Origin: Niabella sp. | GTDB taxonomy: Bacteria > Bacteroidota > Bacteroidia > Chitinophagales > Chitinophagaceae | Length of the DNA stretch: 64,000 bases | Reading direction: 5' to 3' | Assembly (NCBI RefSeq): GCF_030150205.1 | Contig: NZ_JASLGT010000008.1 | Span: 310,001 to 374,000 of the forward strand | Shown here: positions 36,505 through 45,419 of the stretch, one piece after another | How the letters are laid out: every line of letters begins with the position of its first letter | Numbering within the stretch: position 1 is the first letter of the stretch | Translations under genes and position numbers: made by a program | The notes under the pieces: generated by a model | Seen by the model: the letters and a program-made list of their open reading frames with translations, nothing else | Database searches by the model: none | What the model was told of the DNA's origin: nothing

Positions 36505-36598
36505 TTCCCGCAGATTGCGCCGATTTTTTCGCTGATTTTCGCAGAAAACTGATCTGCGGAGATCTGCGCTGCATTCAACTGCCTGAAATCAGCGGGAA
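36505..36598. repeat. CCGCAGAT-type intergenic repeat
   Basis: Non-coding element with several CGCAGAT/ATCTGCG blocks, bounded by TTCCCGC at 36505-36511 and its complement GCGGGAA at 36592-36598. It resembles the element at 12126-12210. It follows the stop of the beta-helix gene and may serve as terminator or mRNA-end structure. Confidence 0.5.
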
Positions 36599-36725
36599 AC
36601 ACCGGCCCGGCATGATCCTGTAGACATTTAACCCATTTTACCTCAAATTTTTACGATATACCAATAAAAATCTGCATTTCTTCTGAATTGATCCCGATCT
36701 TTGCTCGTTTCGCAACGCGTAAAAT

Positions 36726-37637
36726 ATGAACAACCAAAAAAGATCAACCGGTTTTTTTAATGGGATAACAGGATCACTGACCCCACTGAATACCAGGATC
36801 ATTCAGAATTACTCCAGGCTCCGGCCATTGTTGTTTTTTTTACCCCTGGTTTTACTGGTGGCCGTTGCCCTCTTTCTGTATATCCAGGGTGCATTATCGG
36901 TTAACGGGTATACCCATATTCAAAAGGACTATTTTCTTTTGATGAACCATCAGCTGGGACAATACCCGGGCCTCGAGTCGAATCTTACCCAGCTAGGGGA
37001 TGCGCTGATCTTTCTGTCCTTTGTCAGCATTTTTATCCTGTATGCCCCAAAAATCTGGGAAGCATTAATACCCGCCCTGCTGGTTTCATTACTGTTTTCC
37101 AGTACACTAAAGCCGTTTTTTGCCGTACCAAGGCCGGCGGTGGTATATGATAACCAGAGCTTTTTTATCATCGGGAAAAAGTTAACCGGCTCCAACAGCC
37201 TGCCTTCCGGGCACTCCATTACCGTTTTTACGGTGCTCACCGTGCTGCTGTTTGCCTTTGCTCCAAAAAAAATGTCCTACCGGATCCTTTGGTTTTTTTT
37301 CGCGGGTGCCACAGGACTGTTCCTTGCGTTTGCAAGAGTAGGTGTGGGCGCACATTATCCGCTTGATGTGATTACCGGCAGCACCATCGGGTATATTTCG
37401 GGACTTGCAGGTATTTTTATTTGTCAGAGATATAAAATTTTTTCCTGGGTGGGCAATAAAAAGTCCTACCCCCTGTTTATGCTGGTATTCCTGGCTGGTG
37501 CTATTGCACTCATCAACAAAATCATAAACGATAACCTGGCAATATTTTATTTGTCACTTGTCTGCCTGGTTCTTTCACTCTATAAAATCATTCAAGTTTA
37601 TGCTAAAAAACAATCCGAAGTTAGCACAGTTTTATAA
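36726..37637 (+). CDS. PAP2-family membrane phosphatase, LpxE-like
   Basis: 303-residue membrane phosphatase. It has the three-part phosphatidic-acid-phosphatase signature: K129 to R136-P137 (KPFFAVPRP), PSGH at 160-163, and R204 to H210 and D214 (RVGVGAHYPLD), embedded in about six transmembrane helices with the active site facing the periplasm. Its stop is inside the start region of an EptA-type gene (38-base overlap), so the two are translated together. In other Gram-negatives an LpxE-type 1-phosphatase acts just before EptA adds phosphoethanolamine to lipid A; that pairing suggests the same here. Undecaprenyl-pyrophosphate phosphatase is the main alternative. Confidence 0.85.
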   Translation: MNNQKRSTGFFNGITGSLTPLNTRIIQNYSRLRPLLFFLPLVLLVAVALFLYIQGALSVNGYTHIQKDYFLLMNHQLGQYPGLESNLTQLGDALIFLSFVSIFILYAPKIWEALIPALLVSLLFSSTLKPFFAVPRPAVVYDNQSFFIIGKKLTGSNSLPSGHSITVFTVLTVLLFAFAPKKMSYRILWFFFAGATGLFLAFARVGVGAHYPLDVITGSTIGYISGLAGIFICQRYKIFSWVGNKKSYPLFMLVFLAGAIALINKIINDNLAIFYLSLVCLVLSLYKIIQVYAKKQSEVSTVL

Positions 37638-39165
37638 TGCAACATCCAGGCTGCTTCATTTAAAACTGATCTGGTTTGCCTTATTCATGAGTTTTTTGAA
37701 CTTACTGTTTTTTCATTTCCCCTTTTACAGGTTTGTTGTTCATAACGTCAACTACAAAAGCTGGAACGGCATGATGATCATTACCTGCCTCATCATCCTG
37801 ATGCTGGTGGCCAATGCCTTTGTTTTTTACCTTTTCCTTTTTCTATCCCGGTACGTTGGAAAATTCCTATTGGTATTGATCTTTATCCTCAATGCCGTGG
37901 CCCTTTATTTTGTAAATACCTATAATGTGATCATCGATGGCATTATGATGGGCAATGTGATCAATACCGACTATGGAGAAGCCAGCAGTTTTTTTTCTGT
38001 TAAACTGATTGTGTACATCCTTCTCCTGGGAGTTCTTCCGGCCATTTACATTATTAAAGCAACGGTCACTACTGTAACATTGAAGCGATTTTCCATTACT
38101 TCCGGACTGGCGCTCCTGTTTATGATCATTGTGGCATTTGTGAATGCCAGTAACTGGCTATGGATCGATAAAAATTCCAAACAACTGGGGGGCCTCGCCA
38201 TGCCCTGGTCCTATTTCGTAAATACCGGTATTCATTATGTGCGCCAATACGATAAAAACAAAAAAGAAATCTTATTGCCCAATGCTACGATAAGCGATAC
38301 CGGAAAAGCGGTGGTCGTTTTAGTGATCGGCGAATCGGCAAGAAAACAAAATTTTTCTTTATACGGTTATGGGCGCAACACCAACCCGCTGCTTTCCCAA
38401 ACTCCCAACTTATTTCATTTTGATGCCACCTCCTGTGCTACCTATACAACGGCCGGCGTAAAATGCATCCTGGAGCATAAAAACACCGGTGAGTTATATG
38501 AGATTTTACCCAATTACCTGAACCGGAATAATGTGGAAGTGATCTGGAGAACCACCAACTGGGGAGAGCCGCCGGTGCATATTGACAACTATCAGAATAA
38601 AGACGCGCTCATGCTCCAGTGCAAGGGCGATAGCTGCAATTACGACGGTGTGCTTTTAAACGGTTTGAAGGAGCAGATACAGGCCAGTAAAAAAAACAAA
38701 ATACTCGTTGTATTGCACACCAGCACCAGCCATGGCCCTACGTACAGCAAGAAGTATCCGCCGCAGTTTGAAACCTTTAAACCTGTTTGCAACAGTGTGG
38801 AGCTGGGCAATTGCTCGCAACAGGAGCTCATGAACGCCTACGACAATACCATTGTTTATACGGATTATCTCTTACATGATGTGATTGAAGACCTGAAACA
38901 ATTAAACGGGTATAAAAGCTCCATGATCTTTGTTTCGGATCACGGGGAGTCGTTGGGAGAAAAAAACCTGTATATGCATGGGGTTCCTTTAAGTATTGCG
39001 CCCAAAGAACAATATGAAATTCCTTTTATCGTTTGGGTATCCGATAGCACAAAACAACCCAAGCCGTTTAAAGAATTGACTCAAAACTATGTTTTCCACA
39101 GTGTTTTAAATTTCTTAAGCGTACAAAGCCCCATTTATAATGCGGAAATGAACATTTTTAAATAA
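37600..39165 (+). CDS. eptA: EptA-type lipid A phosphoethanolamine transferase
   Basis: 521 residues from ATG 37600; a start at 37558 is open but would extend the overlap with the phosphatase gene. Five N-terminal transmembrane helices (to about 180) are followed by a periplasmic alkaline-phosphatase-fold domain. The metal-site motif LVIGESARKQNFSLYGYG has Glu245. The segment SCATYTTAGVKC (278-289) aligns with the nucleophile-containing S-C-G-T-x-T-A segment of EptA, with Thr283 as likely nucleophile. SDHGESLGE and YMHGVP supply further metal ligands. The enzyme moves phosphoethanolamine from phosphatidylethanolamine to lipid A, which in other bacteria lowers surface charge and gives resistance to cationic peptides. 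Symbol given at family level only. Confidence 0.88.
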   Translation: MLKNNPKLAQFYNATSRLLHLKLIWFALFMSFLNLLFFHFPFYRFVVHNVNYKSWNGMMIITCLIILMLVANAFVFYLFLFLSRYVGKFLLVLIFILNAVALYFVNTYNVIIDGIMMGNVINTDYGEASSFFSVKLIVYILLLGVLPAIYIIKATVTTVTLKRFSITSGLALLFMIIVAFVNASNWLWIDKNSKQLGGLAMPWSYFVNTGIHYVRQYDKNKKEILLPNATISDTGKAVVVLVIGESARKQNFSLYGYGRNTNPLLSQTPNLFHFDATSCATYTTAGVKCILEHKNTGELYEILPNYLNRNNVEVIWRTTNWGEPPVHIDNYQNKDALMLQCKGDSCNYDGVLLNGLKEQIQASKKNKILVVLHTSTSHGPTYSKKYPPQFETFKPVCNSVELGNCSQQELMNAYDNTIVYTDYLLHDVIEDLKQLNGYKSSMIFVSDHGESLGEKNLYMHGVPLSIAPKEQYEIPFIVWVSDSTKQPKPFKELTQNYVFHSVLNFLSVQSPIYNAEMNIFK

Positions 39166-39296
39166 CAGCCCGGGGCCTTTTTCACGGGGCAGCGCTACGG
39201 TAATGCGCATTTCATACTTTGTGTTTACTGCAGTACCTTTGGCGGCATAATTAACTGCCCTTGCACAAACGGTTTGATCTTCCTGCTATTTATACC

Positions 39297-40994
39297 GTGC
39301 TAAACCGGAAGCGGCTTAGCTGGCTGCTATCGCTTTGTTTGCTGTTTCCCATAAGCGCTTTTGCCCAGTACGATTCCCTGCTACACAAGCCTTACGGGGA
39401 AAATATCGCTGTCATTCACGCGATGTATAAGCGCTTGGTTGATATCGGCGATTCTGCCCGGCGTGCCGAAAAAGCGGCGGAGATAAAAGATTTTGCCCTC
39501 CGGCATAACGACCGCGGCTTAGCGCTCAATATCGATTTTTTCCTGGTTTTCTGGAACGCTTTTTACCAGCGCCAACCGGAAGCGGTATCGCTCCGGGCGT
39601 TAAAAGCAATGGTGGCATTGGCCGATAAAGAAAATACAGAATTTCTTAAAGTACGGGCACTGCGGGCGCTGGCAGAGTTCTACTGGAAATGTGAAAAAAA
39701 TTATGAACGGGCTTTTGAGCAATATTTGCTGTTAGATAAAGAACTGGCGTCCATCAGGGCCACCGATTACCCCGAAATGATCCGGGACCTGATGCAAATA
39801 GGGGAAGCCTATTATTTTTTCCAGGATTATGCGGTAGCCAAAAAATATTTTAAAAAAGCGATCGCTATACCCGAAACCGCGTTCAACACCAGTGTACTGA
39901 ACAATTGCCGGAATACCCTGGGCCTCTGTTACCAGCAGGAACATAACCTGGACAGCGCCGATTACTATTTTAATGAAGTGCAGCAAACGCCCTTTCCCGA
40001 ATCTGCTGTCTGGAAACGGATTGCCACAGGCAACCTGGGCATGAGCCGGTACCTGCGGAATCAATACGACCAGGCCATTCCCTTATTAGAAACCGACTTT
40101 AACGGATCCGTTAAGGAAAATGACTACGGGTGTGCTGCGGGTGCAGCCATTGCGCTTGCGGATATTTTCAGGTATAAAGGGCAGCCGGACCAGGCCAAAA
40201 TATTCATTGACCGTGCACAGGAATACATCCAGGAAGCAGCACAACCCGACCGGCTGCGGCTTTTATACCCGGTAATGAGCAAATGGTATGCGGCGGCCGG
40301 GGATATGGAACGGTCCAGGCAATACGTAGATTCTTCCGTAACCGCATTGAACCGCTACAACGAAAAATTCAGCGCGCTGAAAGTATTGAGGGCGCAGCAA
40401 AAAATTGATCATCAGAAAGAAGTACTGCAACTGGCCAACTTCAGGTTGGAACGGCAACGGAAACTGACCGAGCGGAATTTGCTGATCCTGCTGGTATTGA
40501 TCCTGTGCATTGCGGTGTTGCTTACCTATTTTGTTCAAAAGAAACGGCAAATAGTCAAAGACCTGAAACTCCGGGCGGCCACGCAGGAACTGGAAGTAGC
40601 CCGGCTGAACCTGAACCGGTTTACAGAAAATATCCTGGAAAAAAACAAGCTCATCGAACAATTACAAAGCCGTAACCCGGAGGAAGACAAGACCGAACTC
40701 TTTCAGCAGTTACAGCAAAGCACGATCCTTACCGAAGACGACTGGCAGGCTTTCCAGCTGTTGTTTGATAAGGCCCACCCGGGGTTCATTCACCGCATTA
40801 AAGAAACACTTCCCGGGCTTTCCATTGGAGAATTGCGGTACTTTGTACTTGCCCGGTTAAATCTTTCCACCAAAGAAATGGCTGCCATGCTCGGTGTTTC
40901 GCCCAATGCTATCCAGGTGATGCGGCATCGCATCCGCAAAAAACTGGATCTTCCTGATAATATAGCGCTCGAAGAAGTGATAAAAAACACCTGA
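39297..40994 (+). CDS. TPR-containing membrane regulator with C-terminal LuxR-type HTH
   Basis: No ATG opens this gene. I choose GTG 39297 because it begins a signal peptide (LNRKRLSWLLSLCLLFPISAFA|Q); TTG 39261 is an in-frame alternative. The 565-residue product has periplasmic TPR repeats (for example EAYYFFQDYAVAKKYFKKA and NLDSADYYFNEV), a transmembrane helix (NLLILLVLILCIAVLLTYFV), a coiled coil (LKLRAATQELEVARLNLNRF) and a C-terminal HTH (LNLSTKEMAAMLGVSPNAIQVMRHRIRKKL). This layout is common in Bacteroidota and is thought to couple an envelope signal to transcription. It lies just before two beta-helix genes and may control them, which is an inference from position. Confidence 0.8.
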   Translation: MLNRKRLSWLLSLCLLFPISAFAQYDSLLHKPYGENIAVIHAMYKRLVDIGDSARRAEKAAEIKDFALRHNDRGLALNIDFFLVFWNAFYQRQPEAVSLRALKAMVALADKENTEFLKVRALRALAEFYWKCEKNYERAFEQYLLLDKELASIRATDYPEMIRDLMQIGEAYYFFQDYAVAKKYFKKAIAIPETAFNTSVLNNCRNTLGLCYQQEHNLDSADYYFNEVQQTPFPESAVWKRIATGNLGMSRYLRNQYDQAIPLLETDFNGSVKENDYGCAAGAAIALADIFRYKGQPDQAKIFIDRAQEYIQEAAQPDRLRLLYPVMSKWYAAAGDMERSRQYVDSSVTALNRYNEKFSALKVLRAQQKIDHQKEVLQLANFRLERQRKLTERNLLILLVLILCIAVLLTYFVQKKRQIVKDLKLRAATQELEVARLNLNRFTENILEKNKLIEQLQSRNPEEDKTELFQQLQQSTILTEDDWQAFQLLFDKAHPGFIHRIKETLPGLSIGELRYFVLARLNLSTKEMAAMLGVSPNAIQVMRHRIRKKLDLPDNIALEEVIKNT

Positions 40995-41129
40995 CGACTT
41001 CTGAATCCGCCTGGCAATATCATCTCAATCCATTTTCAGCATATTGATAATCAACGTATTGAAAATGTAAGGATTTTGTAAGCCCTGTATTTGCAGCATC
41101 CCCCGGCGATTAAACTAAGTTTACCGGGC

Positions 41130-41276
41130 ATGCCCCGTCCCGATAAGAAACTGCTGTTATTATTCGCTTTTTTGCTCCTGGCCATAACTGCCATGGGACT
41201 TATATGGTGGTATTATGACCAGAAGCTGCGGGCTATGGAACAACACCAAAAAGCGTTAAAACTAAATACTGATTAA
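41130..41276 (+). CDS. Small single-pass membrane protein
   Basis: 48 residues from ATG 41130: a short basic start (MPRPDKK), one hydrophobic helix (LLLLFAFLLLAITAMGLIWW) and a charged tail (YYDQKLRAMEQHQKALKLNTD, of which the last part is coiled-coil-like). The frame is open upstream to a TTG at 41091, but the ATG gives a more natural product. The stop is three bases before the start of the next gene, so it could be co-translated with the beta-helix protein. No family recognised. It may be a spurious ORF. Confidence 0.45.
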   Translation: MPRPDKKLLLLFAFLLLAITAMGLIWWYYDQKLRAMEQHQKALKLNTD

Positions 41277-41279
41277 ACA

Positions 41280-43829
41280 ATGAAACGATCCTCCGTTCCC
41301 GGATTTCTGTTAGCTAAAAGACCGCTGAGATCTACATTTCCGGGCCTGGTGCTGCTCCTGTTCAGCATGTTTTCCAATGCCCAGATTACGCCCACCGGTG
41401 GCATTGTATATGTAAAGCCGGCGGCTTCGGGAACGGGCAAGGGAAACGATTGGACAAATGCTACCAATGATCTGCAGGGCGCCATCAATGCAGATGGCGT
41501 TCAAAAAGTGTTTGTAGCCATCGGAACCTATTATGTACCCAGCCCCAATAGTTTTGTGATGAAGAAAGGTGTGGAGATTTATGGTGGATTTGATCCCGCC
41601 AACAATATCAATACGCTGGCTGATGCCCGCATACTACCTGGTACAGGCGGCGGCTCGATCCTCGACGGGAAAAATGAGCGGCCGGTTATATGGAACGATA
41701 ATAATGGGCTAACCCCTTCCGAAAGGCTGGACGGTTTTACCCTTACCCATGCTGCGGATCCGGTGGGAAGCTCCGGTCTGGCATGTATTCACAATTACAC
41801 TACTTCTCCCACATTCAGCAATTTACTCATTACCAACAACACGGTGGCGGGCATTGCGAATGCCCTTAATGCCAACCCTGTTTTCATCAATGTTGCCATT
41901 ACTCAAAACGGAAAGGCCGGCTTCTCTATTGCGCGTGGAAATGCTGAACTGATCAATGTTACCATTGCAGGAAACAGTACCAAAGCCCTTGATTTTGGGG
42001 TTTTAGGTACAGTAACACTTAAGAATAGTATCGTTTATGGCACTGTGTTCCAACCTGACCACGCTACTGCGCAGTATTCCCTGGTTGAAAACAATGCCGT
42101 TGGTGGCAGCAATAACCTGGATGCTGCGGGGATTACACCGGCGCAGGTTTTTAACAATCCCGCCACAGGCGATTATACACTCAAAAGCAATTCCCCGGCC
42201 ATTAATACCGGCAACAATGCGCTGTATCCGGGCCTGGATGCCAGTACCAGGGATCTGGCGGGGCACCCGCGCCTGCAGGGTACCATCATTGATCTGGGTG
42301 CTTACGAATCGGCACCGTTACCACTTACCCCAACGACGGGCATCATTTATGTAAAACCCGTTGCTACCGGTTTGGAAAACGGCGATAGCTGGGCCAATGC
42401 TACTTCCGATTTGCACAACGCCATTTCCACCGCCGGTGTACAACAGGTATTTGTAGCCATTGGCAATTACGATGTAGGTGATAACAGTTTTGTGATGAAA
42501 AACGGGGTGGCCATTTACGGCGGTTTCGACCCTGGTAATGGCATAATAGCCTTGAGTGATAACAGGATTTTACCGAACAGAAGTACAGCTGCAGGATCTT
42601 TTCTGAATGGGCAGAATGTAAGACCGGTGATCTGGAATGTATTCGACCAGGCAACCGCCCTTGATAATACGGCTGTATTGGATGGGTTTACCATTACCAA
42701 TGGAACTGGTGGTTTTGGCGGCGGTTTCAATATGTACTATGCATCGCCTGTTTTAAGAAATCTTGTCATCAGGAACAATAACGCGGCCAGTGGCGGCGGC
42801 ATTTGCCTTCGCTTATCGTCTCCGCTGATCACAGACGTTATCATCTCCGGTAACCATAGTACCTCCCAAAACTTTGGCGGAGCAGCGGGGATATACAATG
42901 GTGCCGGTAACCCGGTTTTAACCAATGTAGCCATCATAAGTAATGTAGCAACCGGAAGTGGAGCTCCGGGTGGCTTTTCCAGCTATAATTCAACACCTGT
43001 ATTAAACAATGTAACCGTTGCGGGGAATAGTTCCCCGGCGTTTGTGAACAGTGGCCCTCGTAATGTCGCTATTAACAATTCCATTATCACTCAACCCGTC
43101 ACGGACGTGGCAGCGACTTCAGGAATCTATACTGCACAAAATTCTCTTATACAGGGCAGTATAGACAACACCAATGGCAATATAAACGCTGCCGGTATTG
43201 CTGAAGCGGATATCTTCAACAATCCTGCCGCCGGCGACTATACATTGAAAAGTACTTCCCCGGTCATTAACAAGGGCAGCAATACGTTGTTTCCCGGGTT
43301 AAATGCAAGCACTAAGGACCTGGCCGGTAACCAGAGACTGTTTGGTGCAGCCATTGACCCAGGCGCTTATGAATACCAGGACAAAGCCCTGCCTGTAATC
43401 TTTGGCAGTTTAAGTGCCGTTATTCAAAACGGGCAATTGCAGGTTCGCTGGCGCACCGAAACCGAAACCAACAATGATCATTTTTTGATACAGGTTTCGC
43501 AGGACGGCGTCCATTGGAAAACGATACAAACCGTTCAAAGTAAGGCAGCGAACGGTAATAGCGATAAGCCCTGGGAATATAGCAGCACCATCCCGCTGGC
43601 CTCGCTCAGTTTGGGTGCCGGGTTCTTATTGCTGGGCGCATTGGCTCGCGGCCGCAAAAAGTACCGGCTGATGACTATGGCTGTTATCCTCAGTGCGATT
43701 ACATGCTCCTGCAGTAAAAGAGACTTCCCTCAATTGAGTGCAAATGAAAAACTGCTGGTGCGCATCGTACAGGTGGATAAGGATGGCAGGGAAGATTTTT
43801 CAAAAGTAGTGCAGGCCGTAGCGGAGTAA
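41280..43829 (+). CDS. Secreted double beta-helix protein with membrane hairpin inside a C-terminal FN3-like domain
   Basis: 849 residues. The signal peptide ends SNA|Q at about residue 35. Two successive beta-helix units follow, each starting GIVYVKP or GIIYVKP and each ending with a DLAGxxRLxG-IDxGAYE cap: about 38-342 and 350-690. The first unit is much more like the single unit of the next gene (43912-45375) than like the second unit. The C-terminal 147 residues (43386-43826) repeat the module of 34464-36473: LPVIFGSLSAV, VRWRTETETNNDHF, hydrophobic LSLGAGFLLLGALA, GRKKYR, hydrophobic MTMAVILSAITCSC, then LLVRIVQVDKDG and SKVV. Predicted to be surface-located; no enzymatic motif seen. Confidence 0.85.
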   Translation: MKRSSVPGFLLAKRPLRSTFPGLVLLLFSMFSNAQITPTGGIVYVKPAASGTGKGNDWTNATNDLQGAINADGVQKVFVAIGTYYVPSPNSFVMKKGVEIYGGFDPANNINTLADARILPGTGGGSILDGKNERPVIWNDNNGLTPSERLDGFTLTHAADPVGSSGLACIHNYTTSPTFSNLLITNNTVAGIANALNANPVFINVAITQNGKAGFSIARGNAELINVTIAGNSTKALDFGVLGTVTLKNSIVYGTVFQPDHATAQYSLVENNAVGGSNNLDAAGITPAQVFNNPATGDYTLKSNSPAINTGNNALYPGLDASTRDLAGHPRLQGTIIDLGAYESAPLPLTPTTGIIYVKPVATGLENGDSWANATSDLHNAISTAGVQQVFVAIGNYDVGDNSFVMKNGVAIYGGFDPGNGIIALSDNRILPNRSTAAGSFLNGQNVRPVIWNVFDQATALDNTAVLDGFTITNGTGGFGGGFNMYYASPVLRNLVIRNNNAASGGGICLRLSSPLITDVIISGNHSTSQNFGGAAGIYNGAGNPVLTNVAIISNVATGSGAPGGFSSYNSTPVLNNVTVAGNSSPAFVNSGPRNVAINNSIITQPVTDVAATSGIYTAQNSLIQGSIDNTNGNINAAGIAEADIFNNPAAGDYTLKSTSPVINKGSNTLFPGLNASTKDLAGNQRLFGAAIDPGAYEYQDKALPVIFGSLSAVIQNGQLQVRWRTETETNNDHFLIQVSQDGVHWKTIQTVQSKAANGNSDKPWEYSSTIPLASLSLGAGFLLLGALARGRKKYRLMTMAVILSAITCSCSKRDFPQLSANEKLLVRIVQVDKDGREDFSKVVQAVAE

Positions 43830-43911
43830 GATGACAATAGGTATTAGATTATAGACATTCGATGCCGGGCATCAGATAACGGAGGCCGGCAGGAACAATT
43901 ATAAATAGCAG

Positions 43912-45375
43912 ATGATGCATGTATTTTGTATAGGTAGAAAAATAGTCATCCCGGTGTTTTTTTTGTTATGCGCTGCATTATTGCAGGCACAGACTCCGGA
44001 TGGCAATGGGATTGTATATATAAAACCGACAGCCTCCGGTACAGGTAGTGGAAACAGCTGGGCCAATGCCACGGCCGATCTGCAGGGGGCCATCAATACA
44101 ACTGGTGTTCAAAAAGTGTTTGTAGCCATTGGAACCTATTATGTTCCCAGCCCTAATAGTTTTGTAATGAAAGACGGGGTGGGGATTTATGGTGGATTTG
44201 ATCCCGCAAATAATATCAGCACCCTGGCCGATGCCCGCATACTACCCGGAACAGGTGGCGGTGGCTCCATCCTCGACGGGAAAAATGAGCGCCCCGTCAT
44301 CCTGAACAATAACAATGGGGTGACCTCCACCGCCAGGCTGGATGGCTTTGCCCTTACCCATGCTTCGGGATCCACGAACGATGCCTGTATCTACAATACA
44401 ACAGCTTCACCTGTTTTGAGCAATTTACTCATCACCGGTAATGCAGTAGGGGGCATTATCAATATAAACAACTCATCTCCTGTGCTAACCAATATCACTA
44501 TTACACAAAGCGCATATGCTGGCTTCCTTATTCGGGACGGGAATCCCACACTGACCAATGTTACCATAGCCGGGAACCCCAATTACGCGATCTTTGTCTC
44601 CACCCTGGGCACCAGCACGCTTACAATCAAAAACAGCATTATTTACGGCACAGTAACCGACCGCATGTCTTATGCATCCGCACAACATTCCCTGGTAGAA
44701 AATAATGCCATCAGCGGCAATAATAACCTGGATGCAACCGGAGTTACATTGGCGCAGGTTTTTAACAATCCCGCCGCAGGCGATTATACACTCAAAAGCA
44801 ATTCCCCGGCCATTAATTCCGGTAACAATGCGTTGTATCCCGGATTAAATATAAGCACTAAAGACCTGTCCGGCAAACCCAGACTGTTTGGTGCAGCCAT
44901 TGACCTGGGTGCTTATGAATACCAGGATAAAGCCCTGCCGGTGCTGTTTGGCAGTGTGAGCGCCACTATTAAAGACGGGCAATTGCTGGTGAACTGGCGC
45001 ACCGAAACAGAAACCGGCAACGACCATTTTCTGATACAGGTTTCGCAGGATGGTATCCACTGGAAGACCGTGCAAACCGTGCAAAGTAAAGCGCCGGATG
45101 GTAATAGCGATAAGATCTGGGAATATAGCAGCACCATCCCGCTGGCCTCGCTCAGTTTGGGTGCCGGGTTCTTATTGCTGGGTGTATTGGCTTTCGGCCG
45201 CAAAAAGCACCTGCTGATGACTATGGCTGTTATCCTCAGTGCGATTACATGCTCCTGCAGTAAAAGAGACTTTCCTCAATTGAGTGCAAATGAAAACCTG
45301 TTTGTACGGATTGTACAGGTGGATACGAACGGAAGCGAACAGGTATCGAAGGTGGTAACCGTGGTAGAGGCATAA
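43912..45375 (+). CDS. Secreted beta-helix protein with membrane hairpin inside a C-terminal FN3-like domain
   Basis: 487 residues, with signal peptide (IVIPVFFLLCAALLQA|Q); ATG 43915 is an equal alternative start. It carries one beta-helix unit (GIVYIKP to the DLGAYEY cap) and the same C-terminal module (44932-45372) with LPVLFGSVSA, NWRTETETGNDHF, the hydrophobic pair around GRKKHL, the SCSKRDFPQLSANE linker and FVRIVQVDTNGSEQVSKVV. Its DNA is close to that of the preceding gene over the first helix unit and very close over the module, which points to recent duplication. It ends just before a strong hairpin at 45379-45411. Confidence 0.85.
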   Translation: MMHVFCIGRKIVIPVFFLLCAALLQAQTPDGNGIVYIKPTASGTGSGNSWANATADLQGAINTTGVQKVFVAIGTYYVPSPNSFVMKDGVGIYGGFDPANNISTLADARILPGTGGGGSILDGKNERPVILNNNNGVTSTARLDGFALTHASGSTNDACIYNTTASPVLSNLLITGNAVGGIININNSSPVLTNITITQSAYAGFLIRDGNPTLTNVTIAGNPNYAIFVSTLGTSTLTIKNSIIYGTVTDRMSYASAQHSLVENNAISGNNNLDATGVTLAQVFNNPAAGDYTLKSNSPAINSGNNALYPGLNISTKDLSGKPRLFGAAIDLGAYEYQDKALPVLFGSVSATIKDGQLLVNWRTETETGNDHFLIQVSQDGIHWKTVQTVQSKAPDGNSDKIWEYSSTIPLASLSLGAGFLLLGVLAFGRKKHLLMTMAVILSAITCSCSKRDFPQLSANENLFVRIVQVDTNGSEQVSKVVTVVEA

Positions 45376-45378
45376 TTG

Positions 45379-45411
45379 AATGCCCCCTTTTAGCAGGTTG
45401 CCGGGGGCATT
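45379..45411. terminator. Hairpin terminator between convergent genes
   Basis: AATGCCCCC at 45379-45387 pairs perfectly with GGGGGCATT at 45403-45411 around a 15-base loop, four bases after the beta-helix stop. A T-rich stretch (TTATTTTTTA) follows a few bases later, and the next gene converges from the minus strand, so it may stop transcription from both sides. Confidence 0.75.
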
Positions 45412-45419
45412 GCTTAGCC

